The notes: generated from the sequence alone by a model not told the origin. Shown: positions 15,591 to 23,790, counted from the first letter of the stretch. The stretch is 64,000 bases of DNA from Paenibacillus methanolicus (GCF_008124765.1 NZ_VNHS01000010.1:248001-312000); one strand, 5' to 3'. Program-made: numbers and translations.

Positions 15591-16862
15591 TCAAGCTTCG
15601 CCGGCCAGCGCCTCCCGCGCGCCCTTCTCCAGATCGACGAAGCGCAGCAGCACCATGCCGATGATGAAGAACGCCGCAACCGAGACGATCGCGATGCGAC
15701 TGGACCCGGTTAGCGTCCCGACGACCGCGAAGATCAGCGGACCGGCCACGGACGAGAACTTGCTCGAGAGGCTCAAGAAGCCGAAAAACTCCGCCGACCG
15801 CGAAGGCGGCGTCAAGTTCGCGTACAGCGAGCGTGAAATTGCCTGGCTGCCGCCCTGCACGAGACCGACCATGAACGCGAGAATATAGAAGTGAAGCGCG
15901 CTCGTCATGAAGTAGCCGAGCACGACGATGACCAAGTAGATCGAGAGCGACAGGTAAAGCGCGCGCTTATCGCCCATCCGGCGGGCAAGCGGGATGAAGA
16001 GCAGCGTGCTCGGGTAGCCCACGAACTGCGTGATGAGCAGCGCGATAATCAAATGGCTCGTGCCGATCCCGATGCCGGCCCCGTAGATCGTCGCCATCGT
16101 AATGATGGTGTTGATCCCGTCGTTAAAGAACCAGTACGCGATCATGTACTTCAACAGCTCCGGATAACGCCGCGCCGTCTTGAACGTGTGCGCGATCCGG
16201 CCGAAGCCGGCGCGGATATGGACGCCGATTCCGCCTTGCACATGCGGTCTCGAACGCTCCTTCACGTGCCGGAAGAGCGGGATCGAGAAGAGCAGCCACC
16301 AGATGCCCACCGTCAGGAACGCCGCGCGCATGCCGGTCGTCTCGTCCGGGAAACCGAACATGTCGTGTCCCATGATCATCGCCACGTTCACCGCGAGCAG
16401 CACGCCGCCGCCCAAGTAGCCGATCGCATAACCCCTCGAGCTGATCGCCGAACGCTCTTCCGGTCCCGCAATATCGGTCAACAGCCCGTCGTAGAACGTA
16501 TTGCCTCCCGAGAAGCCGAGGGTGCCCAGAATAACGAGTATCGAGGCCAGCAGCCAATCGCCTTCGCCCGCAAGCGCCATCCCCGAGCTGGCCAGCGCCC
16601 CCATGAACGCGAAGACGGCCAGAAACTTCACCTTCGAGCCGGAGGCATCCGCGATCGCGCCGAGCACCGGCGACAGCACCGCCACCAGCAGCATGCCGGC
16701 CGACTGCGTATACCCCCAATAATTTTCCGCCATATTGCCTTCGAGCCCTTGGCCCGCTACGCTCTTGTAATAGATGGGCATGACCGCCGCCAGCATCGTC
16801 GTGGCGAACGCGGAATTCGCCCAGTCGTACATTAGCCAGCTCCTGATCGATTTACGGTTCAC
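15591..16862 (-). CDS. MFS transporter of the UMF1 (Atg22-like) family
   Basis: The 423-aa protein has about 12 transmembrane helices. The N-terminal signature SWLMYDWANSAFATTM and the following GYTQSAGMLLVAVLSPVLGAIAD are diagnostic of the UMF1/Atg22-like branch of the major facilitator superfamily. Other typical segments are FYDGLLTDIA and GLVQGGSQAISRSLYANL. The substrate is unknown; eukaryotic Atg22 exports amino acids from the vacuole. The GTG start (16860-16862) follows GGAGGAGG at 9 nt. It is a single gene, convergent with corA and divergent from the LysR gene at 17113. Confidence 0.9.
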   Translation of the reverse strand: MNRKSIRSWLMYDWANSAFATTMLAAVMPIYYKSVAGQGLEGNMAENYWGYTQSAGMLLVAVLSPVLGAIADASGSKVKFLAVFAFMGALASSGMALAGEGDWLLASILVILGTLGFSGGNTFYDGLLTDIAGPEERSAISSRGYAIGYLGGGVLLAVNVAMIMGHDMFGFPDETTGMRAAFLTVGIWWLLFSIPLFRHVKERSRPHVQGGIGVHIRAGFGRIAHTFKTARRYPELLKYMIAYWFFNDGINTIITMATIYGAGIGIGTSHLIIALLITQFVGYPSTLLFIPLARRMGDKRALYLSLSIYLVIVVLGYFMTSALHFYILAFMVGLVQGGSQAISRSLYANLTPPSRSAEFFGFLSLSSKFSSVAGPLIFAVVGTLTGSSRIAIVSVAAFFIIGMVLLRFVDLEKGAREALAGEA

Positions 16863-17036
16863 GTGTTAGTCCTCCTCCAAGAAGATCGGGCAGATCATCG
16901 CCGGGTTTTACCGCGCTAGCCATCCTTTCGACATGTACCGGATATTTCCTCCTAAAGTTCCTGTAAAGAAATAACGTCCGTTGCCCGCCGCCGCCGCGTA
17001 TTCAGCAAATCTTCAGAAAGGGGCTGCTTTCCGGTT

Positions 17037-17065
17037 TTGCCCATAATGGCATGTTCCTTTATAAT
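17037..17065 (+). promoter_or_regulatory. Promoter of the LysR-type regulator
   Basis: TTGCCC (17037-17042), a 17-bp spacer and consensus TATAAT (17060-17065) are followed by a start codon 48 bp downstream. Confidence 0.75.
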
Positions 17066-17112
17066 AGAGGTATACGGTGATAAAAAAGTTTAATCGACAA
17101 AGGAGGGATTCC

Positions 17113-18015
17113 GTGAACATTAGCCAACTGGAAACGCTGCAGACGATTTCGAAAACGATGAGTTTTCGGAAAGCCGGCGAGCTTCTCAATCTGACCCAGC
17201 CTGCCGTCTCCGCCCAGATTAAAAGCTTGGAGGACGAATTCGGCACCGTGCTGATCGACCGCAACCAGCCGGTCACGCTGACCGACCGCGGGCAAGTTTT
17301 TCTGGAGCATGCCGAGAAAATTCTCGCGATCGTCGAGGAGATGAAATCCAGGCTGTCGGATCTCAATCAGAATCCGCAGGGGCATATCGTGCTCGGAACG
17401 ACAACGTCGATCGCCATTCAGATTTTACCGCGCGTCCTGTCGTATTTTCAGGATCAGTTCCCGCTTATCAAGACCACCATTCAATCCATGCCATCTTCGC
17501 AAGTGACGACCGCCGTCGAGAACGGGACGGTCGATATCGGCATTAATTATTTGTCCGAACGCAATCCTAACATTGAATCCTCTATTTTGTACTATGATAC
17601 GTATGAGCTTGTCGTCGCGCCGAATCATCCGATGAGCGGACTGACCCATACCACCGTCGAATCGCTCAAGGATATCCCGATGATCATGCTCTCGCCCGAC
17701 GCGCTCGGCCGTAAGTTCATCGACCAGATCTTCCGCCGGTACAACATCCAGCCGAACGTCGTCATGGAGCTGTCGAGCAGCGAGGAAGTGAAGCGGATGG
17801 CGGAGCTCAACCTCGGCGCGGCCGTCGTGTCCAAGCTCGCCGTCGCCAACGAAGTCAAACTCGGCACCCTCAAGATGATCAAAGTCGCCGAGCTCGAAAT
17901 GTTCCACCCCGTCGGCGTCATCTACAAGTCGGGGCGGTACCTCAACTCGGCGATGCACCAGTTTCTCAGCGATCTAAAAGGCATGCCGGAGGCGCAGTTT
18001 ATTAGTAGTGAGTAG
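17113..18015 (+). CDS. LysR-family transcriptional regulator
   Basis: The 300-aa protein has an N-terminal winged helix-turn-helix (residues 1-60, MSFRKAGELLNLTQPAVSAQIKSLE) and a LysR substrate-binding domain (about 88-290), starting GHIVLGTTTSIAIQILPRVL. The GTG start at 17113 is 5 nt after AAAGGAGGGA. It is divergent from the MFS carrier, 250 bp away, which may be its target as is common for LysR proteins. It also resembles CysL/CysB-type sequences in length and domain layout, but the effector cannot be told. The following three-copy repeat begins at its stop codon. Confidence 0.9.
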   Translation: MNISQLETLQTISKTMSFRKAGELLNLTQPAVSAQIKSLEDEFGTVLIDRNQPVTLTDRGQVFLEHAEKILAIVEEMKSRLSDLNQNPQGHIVLGTTTSIAIQILPRVLSYFQDQFPLIKTTIQSMPSSQVTTAVENGTVDIGINYLSERNPNIESSILYYDTYELVVAPNHPMSGLTHTTVESLKDIPMIMLSPDALGRKFIDQIFRRYNIQPNVVMELSSSEEVKRMAELNLGAAVVSKLAVANEVKLGTLKMIKVAELEMFHPVGVIYKSGRYLNSAMHQFLSDLKGMPEAQFISSE

Positions 18016-18156
18016 CACATTGGATTGAACGCTGCGATAGCAGCGGGCAGCATTGTGCTAGAGGAATATTGGTTTGCCGGTACGGTAGTATCGGCAGCAT
18101 TATGACAAGACACATTGGATTGAACGTTGCGACAGCAGCGGGCAGCATTGTGCTGG
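18014..18156. repeat. Three tandem copies of the family A hairpin element
   Basis: Units of 46-49 bp start near 18014, 18063 and 18109. The first and third share ATTGGATTGAACG and CAGCGGGCAGCATTGTGCT; the middle is diverged but keeps ATTGGTTTG and GGCAGCATT. The first is closed by AGCACA/TGTGCT and the third by CACA/TGTG. They fill the gap right after the LysR gene. Confidence 0.75.
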
Positions 18157-18210
18157 AGAAAAAATCGAATCGCGCAAACAAGGCACGCGATTGTCCTGCT
18201 TACAAACCAA

Positions 18211-18360
18211 GAGCAAAACCGCGAAGCGGGGACGGTGGTTAGCGAAGAAGCGCCTGCGTTCGCCTTTGTTGACGGATTCCCACCTCGATAAATTGTTCAA
18301 TGGAATCCGGCAACAACAGCGATCGCAGCTACCACCCGACCCGCGCAGCCCCTTTTGCTC
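18211..18360 (+). promoter_or_regulatory. Large imperfect hairpin upstream of hisJ
   Basis: The arms 18211-18243 and 18327-18360 are imperfect inverted repeats: GAGCAAAA with TTTTGCTC, GCGGG with CCCGC, GGTGGT with ACCACC, and AGC with GCT. They enclose about 85 nt. The structure ends 14 nt before the hisJ ribosome binding site. I could not match it to a T-box or other named leader. It may be a cis-regulatory RNA or a repeat element. Confidence 0.4.
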
Positions 18361-18385
18361 AATCCATAACCCGGAGGTAGATACC

Positions 18386-19207
18386 ATGACGACCATCAAA
18401 TTCGATTTGCACACGCACCATTTCAGATGCGGCCATGCCGACGGCAATATCGAGGAATACATCCAAGCGGGCATCGAAGCGGGGTTGACCGCGATCGGCA
18501 TCTCCGACCATTCCCCATACTTCGCGAGCGAAGAGGATCAACCCCAACCGGGCATCGCCATGGCGAAGAGCGATTTCGAGAATTACATAAGCGAAGTGCT
18601 GCGCCTCAAAGCCAAATACGAGGGCAAAATCGACGTCCTGCTCGGCATCGAGTCCGACTTCTATCCGGAGCATATCGACTTGTACCGCAGCATGTACGAC
18701 AAGCATCCGTTCGATTACATCATCGGCTCGGTGCACCAAACGCGCGGCATCAGCATTTTCAACCGCAACCGGTGGAAAGGCGTCACGCAAACGAAACAGA
18801 TCGAGGAGAAAGCCCACTACTACGACTTGATCCGCCAGTCGGCAGCAAGCGGCGTGTTTCAGATCCTCGGCCATATCGATGCCATGAAAGGCTATTTTCC
18901 GGCCTTCTCCCATATTCCGGCCAACGAAGCGATAGACGGGACGCTGCAGGCGATTGCCGGCTACAACGTCGCCATCGAGATCAACACGTCCGGCAGCACG
19001 AAGGAATGCGGCGGCTGGTATCCATCCGACGCCATTCTGGAGCGCGCGCGTTTCTACGGCGTTCCGGTCACCTTCGGCTCCGACGCGCACAAGCCGTCCC
19101 GCGTAGGCGACGAGTGGGAGCTCGTGCAGAAGCGGCTGAAGGAAATCGGCTTTAAAGAATGGGTGTACTACAAGCAAAAGCAGCCGATCGTCGTGCCGAT
19201 CCCGTAA
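18386..19207 (+). CDS. hisJ: Histidinol-phosphatase, PHP family
   Basis: The 273-aa PHP-domain phosphoesterase has metal-binding motifs in order: DLHTHHFRCGHA near the N-terminus, GISDHSPYF, the GIESDFYPEH segment, GSVHQTRG, LGHIDAMKGY, and the C-terminal FGSDAHKPSRVG. This matches bacterial HisJ, which dephosphorylates histidinol phosphate in histidine synthesis. The ATG at 18386 follows CGGAGGTAG at 5-6 nt; a 65-codon upstream open frame passes through the hairpin and is not protein-like. No other his genes are near, as is usual for hisJ in Bacillales. Confidence 0.88.
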   Translation: MTTIKFDLHTHHFRCGHADGNIEEYIQAGIEAGLTAIGISDHSPYFASEEDQPQPGIAMAKSDFENYISEVLRLKAKYEGKIDVLLGIESDFYPEHIDLYRSMYDKHPFDYIIGSVHQTRGISIFNRNRWKGVTQTKQIEEKAHYYDLIRQSAASGVFQILGHIDAMKGYFPAFSHIPANEAIDGTLQAIAGYNVAIEINTSGSTKECGGWYPSDAILERARFYGVPVTFGSDAHKPSRVGDEWELVQKRLKEIGFKEWVYYKQKQPIVVPIP

Positions 19208-19229
19208 GGGACGGCTCGCCGACAAGGGC

Positions 19230-19260
19230 AAAAAAAAATGGACCTGCACGCTGCAGGTCC
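19230..19260 (-). terminator. Hairpin with terminator polarity on the minus strand
   Basis: The perfect 9-bp stem GGACCTGCA/TGCAGGTCC (19240-19260) is preceded on the plus strand by A8-9, so only a leftward transcript would see a U tract. It lies just after hisJ, which runs rightwards. Confidence 0.55.
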
Positions 19261-19370
19261 CAAACCATATATTATTAAAAGGGGGTCTTGTTTATTATAA
19301 TAGCCCCTTTGTATGAAAGGACGGTAACAGAACTATTTCATTTGTGTAACAAATAAAGGAGCGGATGGCC

Positions 19371-20306
19371 ATGTACGACTACCATCATCTTGGGCATGTG
19401 AAACACCAGGCGGTTTCCCGGCGGTCGTTATGGACAACGCTAATCCTCACTTTGTTCTTCACGGTCGTGGAGCTCGTCGGCGGCCTGCTCAGCAATTCGC
19501 TCGCGCTGCTCTCGGACTCCGCGCATATGGTGTCCGACGTCATCGCGCTCGGCCTCAGCATGACGGCCATTTATTTTGCCCGAAGGGAACCGAACGCGAA
19601 GTACACGTTCGGTTATTTGCGTTTTGAGATTCTGGCCTCGTTCCTGAACGGATTGGCGCTGGCCGTCATCGCGGTCGGCATCTTCATCGCCGGCATCCGC
19701 CGGTTCGTCCATCCGCAAGCGATCGACTTCCCGCTCATGCTCGCGATCGCCGCGATCGGACTCATCGTCAATATCGTCCTGACCGTCATTCTGAGCCGCA
19801 GCGTCAAGGAGGAGCCGAACTTGAACGTCCAGAGCGCGCTATGGCATTTCATCGGCGATCTGCTCAGCTCGATCGGCGTCATCGTCTCGGCCGTCATCAT
19901 TTTGTTCACGGGCTGGCTGTTCGTCGACCCGCTGATCAGCATCGTCATCGGCGGAATTATATTCGCCGGCGGCTGGCGCATCATGCGTGAAGCCTATTCG
20001 ATTCTGATGGAGGCCGTGCCGGCTAAGTTTAATTTGGACGAAATGCGGGCATCGCTGATGGAAGTCGAAGGCGTCGAGGATGTCCACGAGATGCATCTGT
20101 GGGCGATCTCCACCGATCACTATTCGCTGACCGCGCATGTGTTCGTCCGCGAGGAAATCCAGCCATACTGCGTCATCCTCGCGATCCATGAGTCGCTGCG
20201 CGAGCGCTACGGCATCGAGCACGCGACCATTCAGACCGAGCACGCGCGGCTTCATCCGCACGGCGAATACGGCCGGCGCTTCCTGCAGCGATCGCAGCAA
20301 TCATAG
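19371..20306 (+). CDS. CDF-family cation efflux transporter (CzcD/ZnT-like)
   Basis: The 311-aa protein has six transmembrane helices (residues about 20-200) and a cytoplasmic C-terminal domain. The metal-site residues are visible: SDSAHMVSDV in helix 2 and HFIGDLLSSIGV in helix 5 (the H/D pair HxxxD typical of zinc transporters). It should export Zn2+ and perhaps Co2+ or Cd2+ in exchange for protons. The His-containing N-terminus MYDYHHLGHVKH fits a metal carrier. The ATG at 19371 gives a 9-nt spacing from GGAG; the ATG six bases earlier is too close. The EamA transporter gene follows after 17 bp, probably in one transcript. Confidence 0.92.
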   Translation: MYDYHHLGHVKHQAVSRRSLWTTLILTLFFTVVELVGGLLSNSLALLSDSAHMVSDVIALGLSMTAIYFARREPNAKYTFGYLRFEILASFLNGLALAVIAVGIFIAGIRRFVHPQAIDFPLMLAIAAIGLIVNIVLTVILSRSVKEEPNLNVQSALWHFIGDLLSSIGVIVSAVIILFTGWLFVDPLISIVIGGIIFAGGWRIMREAYSILMEAVPAKFNLDEMRASLMEVEGVEDVHEMHLWAISTDHYSLTAHVFVREEIQPYCVILAIHESLRERYGIEHATIQTEHARLHPHGEYGRRFLQRSQQS

Positions 20307-20323
20307 AAGGAGTTGTCATCATC

Positions 20324-21229
20324 ATGTGGTTTACCGAAGCGGCGCTCAGCGCGCTGCTGTTCGGCCTAGCCGGGTGGTGGATGAAGGTGTCCCAGATGCG
20401 GGGCGGTTCATCCGCTTACTTGCTGCTGGGCCTTTACGTGTCCGGCACGCTCGGATTCGGCATCCATGCCATCGCCGTGGGCAAGCTTGCCGACTCGCTC
20501 ACGGATTGGCGCGTCTGGTGCGCGGGCGTGCTGATCGGAGCCGGCTCCGCGCTTGGCAATGCTCTGTTCATGAAGGCGCTTGAATGCGGCCCCGCCAGCC
20601 TCGCCTCGCCTTTAACGAATATGAACATCGTGCTCGTCGTGCTGCTCGGCACATTCGTTTATCATGAACCTTTCACGGGTACCGAGCTGCTCGGCGTACT
20701 TCTGCTGCTGCTCGCCGTTCTCTTGATCTCGGTTCGCATACAGGATCACGCAAGCATCCGGAGCCGTCGATGGTTCGGCTACGTGGGGGTCAGCATGCTC
20801 CTCTTCGCCGTTCGCAACGGCGGGCTGAAGGTGACGGAAGAGTTATCGTTGTCGGGCGCCTCGGTTCTATTCGTCGCCTATGCGCTGTCGATCGCATGGT
20901 TCGGCGTACCCGCGCTGCGGGAGAGACGGGCAATCCACGGCGCAGGACCGATTCGCCCGGATGCCGGCCAAGTACTGGCGCGCGCCTTCCGGGCGCCCCG
21001 GATCGGCTACCGTCTCGGGCTGGCCGCCGGCCTGTTCTCGTATGGCGGACTTCAGCTGTACACCTTGTCGTTGCAAACCGGACAAGCCAACATCGCCGGG
21101 CCGATCTTCGCCTCCAACAGCCTTATCGTGGCGATCGGCTCGATCGTGCTTTACCGGGAACGGCTAACAGGGCGCCAATGGCTCGCCTTCGCCTGCTTGT
21201 TCGCGGGCTTGATTTGCATCAGGCTGTAA
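20324..21229 (+). CDS. EamA-family (DMT superfamily) transporter
   Basis: The 301-aa integral membrane protein has about ten helices in two homologous halves of five, each with the EamA pattern: first half FMKALECGPASLASPLTNMNIV..LGTFVYHEPF, second half LQTGQANIAGPIFASNSLIV..VLYRERL. EamA proteins move small metabolites such as amino acids, purines or sugars; the substrate is not readable. It starts 18 bp after the CDF gene stop with AAGGAG upstream, so the two are likely co-transcribed. It ends convergently 20 bp from the DUF695-RraB gene with no obvious terminator between. Confidence 0.88.
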   Translation: MWFTEAALSALLFGLAGWWMKVSQMRGGSSAYLLLGLYVSGTLGFGIHAIAVGKLADSLTDWRVWCAGVLIGAGSALGNALFMKALECGPASLASPLTNMNIVLVVLLGTFVYHEPFTGTELLGVLLLLLAVLLISVRIQDHASIRSRRWFGYVGVSMLLFAVRNGGLKVTEELSLSGASVLFVAYALSIAWFGVPALRERRAIHGAGPIRPDAGQVLARAFRAPRIGYRLGLAAGLFSYGGLQLYTLSLQTGQANIAGPIFASNSLIVAIGSIVLYRERLTGRQWLAFACLFAGLICIRL

Positions 21230-21249
21230 CCATGGCGCCCTGCGGGCGT

Positions 21250-22074
21250 CTATCTGCGTCCCAGATGGAATCTCCGGAGCGTCGTATTCAGCAGCCGTTT
21301 CACGTTCTGACGGAAGCGCCCCGTCGACGAAATGCGCATCGTCGAGCCCCAACCGTCGTACCGGCTGTCATAGCCGGAGATGACGCCGTACAGCTCACGC
21401 ACCCGCTCGTTCACCGTATCGAGCTTGACGTCGTCGAACCGGCTGATAACGAGCGGGAACGGATAGCCCTCGTCCGGCTCGCCCGGACGCTCCTTCTCGA
21501 TCCGGTAGCCCAGCTGGCGGAGCGTCGGCTCGACGGCCGTCCGATCCTCCGCTTGCGCGAACAGCAGCCAGTGGTACACGTTGCGAGGCTGCCCGATATT
21601 ATCGCCCTTATGAAGCAGCGCGTAGATCATATGCGCGTTATGCACGAACAGCTCCTCTAGCCGATTCGGCAGCAGGAAACCGTAAAACTCCCATACCGCG
21701 TCATCCTTCACGTAGTGCTGCGCCCGAAACGTCCATTCCTGCTGCATCCATTCCTGGAAAGCAGTCGCGGAGAAGGCGCCTTTTGGCATATAGTAATAAA
21801 ACTCCAATCGCGTCGACGTGTTGATCCGGCCGACATACTTGGCGCCGAACGTTCCGGAAGCCCACTTCTCGAGCTTCGATTCGAACAGCTCAAGTTGGAC
21901 GATCAGCGCTTTCTTCGTTTGCGTCGTCTGTCTTACCGTGTATAAATTCAAGGTCACGGACAACAGGTCGCTATGTTCGGCAAGCGGCATTTCGGACTTA
22001 TAGCCGATGTTTACGAGAATGCGCATTTGCTCCGATTCCGTCAGCCGCTCATAAAATCCCCATTCGTCCGTCAT
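21250..22074 (-). CDS. DUF695 and RraB-like domain fusion protein
   Basis: The 274-aa cytosolic protein appears to combine two domains. Residues 1-130 match DUF695 (DEWGFYERLTESEQMRILVNI, KSEMPLAEHSDLLSVTL, RLEFYYYMPKG). Residues about 145-245 match the RraB type (LLHKGDNIGQPRNVYHWLLFA, LRQLGYRI, ISRFDDVKLDTVNERVREL, YDGWGS). RraB in enterobacteria binds and inhibits RNase E; this lineage mainly uses RNase Y and J, so the role here is open. The start is ATG 22072-22074 after a modest GGGGTGG site. It stands alone on the minus strand. Confidence 0.75.
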   Translation of the reverse strand: MTDEWGFYERLTESEQMRILVNIGYKSEMPLAEHSDLLSVTLNLYTVRQTTQTKKALIVQLELFESKLEKWASGTFGAKYVGRINTSTRLEFYYYMPKGAFSATAFQEWMQQEWTFRAQHYVKDDAVWEFYGFLLPNRLEELFVHNAHMIYALLHKGDNIGQPRNVYHWLLFAQAEDRTAVEPTLRQLGYRIEKERPGEPDEGYPFPLVISRFDDVKLDTVNERVRELYGVISGYDSRYDGWGSTMRISSTGRFRQNVKRLLNTTLRRFHLGRR

Positions 22075-22354
22075 GATGTCCACCCCATGTCCTCATAGAT
22101 TTAAGACCGATAGCTAGTATATCTATCATTATAACGTTTACGGCAGCCGTTATACTAATGCTTTCGCAAGAAAAATCGACATTCGCGCCGTGCGAATATC
22201 TTCCAGAAGACGAATCGACGCGGTGAACGTATAATCTTTTTACCCCAAATAGCTTGTCTGATTATCTCTTCGCTTACCTATAATTAGTATATATAATTTC
22301 TCGGGTTATTGCAGATATTAAGCTTACCCTCTCCCTTTTAAAATGGCAATGTGC
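22075..22354. other. AT-rich intergenic region, no gene seen
   Basis: This gap between the divergent DUF695-RraB and HxlR genes has low GC and no open frame with a ribosome binding site. No strong hairpin or repeat was noticed. It must hold both promoters; only the HxlR one at 22355 is suggested. Confidence 0.5.
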
Positions 22355-22360
22355 TACAAT
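22355..22360 (+). promoter_or_regulatory. Extended -10 element of the HxlR gene
   Basis: TGC-TACAAT gives an extended -10 about 28 bp before the start codon. The -35 region is poor. Confidence 0.4.
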
Positions 22361-22387
22361 GAAGGTACCTACAAAGAGGTGATACGA

Positions 22388-22696
22388 ATGGACTATTCGA
22401 AAATGTGCCCAAAATACGAAAGCGCTGCCGAGCTGCTTGGCAAGAAATGGACGGGCATGATTATCCGCGTCTTGCTTGGAGGCCCTAAGCGCTTCAAAGA
22501 AATTAAAGAGCAAATTCCAGAGATGAGCGACAAAATGCTGACCGACCGGATGAAAGAACTGGAGGCTTGTCAGCTAGTCAAGCGTAATGTGTATCCCGAG
22601 ATGCCTGTGCGCATTGAATATGAATTAACCGAGAAAGGCCGCGGGCTGGAGCCGGTTATTCAATCGATCCAGGACTGGGGCGAAAACTGGTGCTAA
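22388..22696 (+). CDS. HxlR-family (MarR-like) transcriptional regulator
   Basis: The 102-aa winged-helix protein has the HxlR signature: a near-N-terminal cysteine (MDYSKMCPKYESAAELLGKKW), LLGGPKRFKEIKEQIPEMSDKMLTDRMKELE as the recognition region, and YELTEKGRGLEPVIQSIQDWG at the C-terminus. The conserved Cys7 is a common redox or electrophile sensor in this family. The ATG at 22388 follows AAAGAGGTG at 6-7 nt. It is monocistronic with a terminator overlapping the stop codon. Its target is not next door in a clear way. Confidence 0.92.
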   Translation: MDYSKMCPKYESAAELLGKKWTGMIIRVLLGGPKRFKEIKEQIPEMSDKMLTDRMKELEACQLVKRNVYPEMPVRIEYELTEKGRGLEPVIQSIQDWGENWC

Positions 22697-22724
22697 ACTG
22701 CCGTCATGCGAACGGCAGTTTTTT
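22696..22724 (+). terminator. Terminator of the HxlR gene
   Basis: The 9-bp stem AACTGCCGT/ACGGCAGTT is followed by T6 and starts at the last base of the stop codon. Confidence 0.9.
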
Positions 22725-22802
22725 CATTTTCGCCGTCGTTCGCAGGTCACCGCTATAAGGCAGGTCCGTCTCTTTACCTTGTTTGGTTTTCTTATCCTTC
22801 AT
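22704..22802 (-). CDS. Possible 32-aa Lys-rich small protein
   Basis: ATG 22800-22802 is preceded by GCAGGAGC 7 nt upstream and the frame ends at TGA 22704-22706. The product starts MKDKKTKQGKETDLPYSGD and is very basic and hydrophilic. It occupies most of the gap between sdhB and the HxlR gene, and its stop lies inside the HxlR terminator hairpin. The composition resembles tiny spore or nucleic-acid-associated proteins, but I cannot name a family. Confidence 0.35.
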   Translation of the reverse strand: MKDKKTKQGKETDLPYSGDLRTTAKMKKLPFA

Positions 22803-22904
22803 CCCGCTTGCTCCTGCAACCCCTCCACTACCTAACGCGAATCTCTCCCATTTTGTTGCCAGTTCGATTAAAATCAGTGCGTATGCATGAGCATCCAATC
22901 GAAA

Positions 22905-22932
22905 AAAGCGACCTCCGAATGGAAGTCGCTTT
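22905..22932 (-). terminator. Terminator of the sdhCAB operon
   Basis: The stem AAAGCGAC/GTCGCTTT (22905-22912 and 22925-22932) is followed by further U on the minus strand, 17 bp past the sdhB stop. Confidence 0.85.
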
Positions 22933-22949
22933 CGCAAGCTCGCGGCAGC

Positions 22950-23714
22950 TTAAATGCCGAGCCACTTTTTGAACATATGCTTGGTCGTGTCTTTGTTGAT
23001 CGCCGCGATCGACGTCGTGAGCGGAATGCCTTTCGGGCAGGAACGCACGCAGTTCTGCGAGTTGCCGCAGCCCTCGATGCCGCCGTCGGTCATCAGCGCG
23101 TCGAGACGCTCTTCTTGGTTCATCTCGCCCGTCGGATGCGCATTGAACAGACGCACCTGCGAGATAGCCGCCGGACCGATGAAGCTGTTGCGGTCGTTGA
23201 CGTTCGGGCACGATTCCAAGCAGACGCCGCACGTCATGCACTTGGACAGCTCGTAAGCCCATTGGCGCTTCGTCTCCGCCATGCGCGGGCCCGGACCGAG
23301 ATCGTACGTGCCGTCGATCGGAATCCATGCCTTGACCTTCTTCAGCGCGTTGAACATGCGCTCGCGGTTGATGACCAGGTCGCGCACGACCGGGAACGTC
23401 CGCATCGGCTGCAGGCGAATCGGCTGCTGCAGCTGATCGATCAGCGCGCTGCATGCTTGGCGAGGCTTGCCGTTGATGACCATCGAACATGCGCCGCACA
23501 CTTCCTCCAGGCAGTTCGATTCCCAGCATACCGGAGCCGTCGACGAACCGTCGCTTTTCTTCGGATTCCGCTGAATCTCCATCAACGCGCCGATTACGTT
23601 CATATTCGGACGGTATGGAATTTCGAACTCTTCCGTATAGGATGGCTTATCCGGCGCATCCTGACGTTCAATAATAAACTTGACTGATTTCTGAGCCGTA
23701 GTCGTTTCAGCCAT
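22950..23714 (-). CDS. sdhB: Succinate dehydrogenase iron-sulfur subunit
   Basis: The 254-aa subunit carries the three cluster-binding sets. The [2Fe-2S] set is near residues 60-80 (CWESNCLEEVCGACSMVINGKPRQAC). The [4Fe-4S] motif is CMTCGVCLESCPN. The [3Fe-4S] region is CGNSQNCVRSCPKGIPLT. It passes electrons from SdhA flavin to the cytochrome b558 anchor and menaquinone, at the inner face of the membrane. The ATG at 23712-23714 is 9 nt from GGAG; the ATG two codons earlier is only 3 nt away. Two tandem family A repeats fill the space between sdhA and this gene, ending next to its ribosome binding site. Confidence 0.97.
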   Translation of the reverse strand: MAETTTAQKSVKFIIERQDAPDKPSYTEEFEIPYRPNMNVIGALMEIQRNPKKSDGSSTAPVCWESNCLEEVCGACSMVINGKPRQACSALIDQLQQPIRLQPMRTFPVVRDLVINRERMFNALKKVKAWIPIDGTYDLGPGPRMAETKRQWAYELSKCMTCGVCLESCPNVNDRNSFIGPAAISQVRLFNAHPTGEMNQEERLDALMTDGGIEGCGNSQNCVRSCPKGIPLTTSIAAINKDTTKHMFKKWLGI

Positions 23715-23731
23715 GATCATCGTCTCCTTCC

Positions 23732-23790
23732 TTCTCCTCGCTGAATGCTACATTCCTAATCCTTGGATTGTGAACGCAAACCAATCAGCT
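23732..23790 (-). repeat. Family A hairpin element, copy inside the sdh operon (1)
   Basis: Read on the minus strand it runs AGCTGATTGG to AGGAGAA, with the closing pair GCTGA/TCAGC, an inner CAATCC/GGATTG stem, and AATGT-AGCATT. It directly precedes the sdhB ribosome binding site. Confidence 0.85.

Noticed and set aside
18191..18385. 65-codon N-terminal extension of HisJ
   Set aside because: It crosses the leader hairpin; the PHP domain begins right at ATG 18386, which has GGAGG upstream.
18160..18385. T-box riboswitch for hisJ
   Set aside because: GGTGGT occurs in the leader, but the invariant TGG-ACC-CG core and a terminator with a U tract are absent.
19277..19312. AAAGGGG/CCCCTTT inverted repeat upstream of the CDF gene as a metal-regulator site
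   Set aside because: The arms are far apart (about 20 bp) and do not match a known Zur or CzrA-type operator; kept only as a note.
22828..23529. 233-codon frame on the minus strand overlapping sdhB
   Set aside because: It is a different frame of the sdhB strand, with Arg/Gly-rich composition and no start signal.
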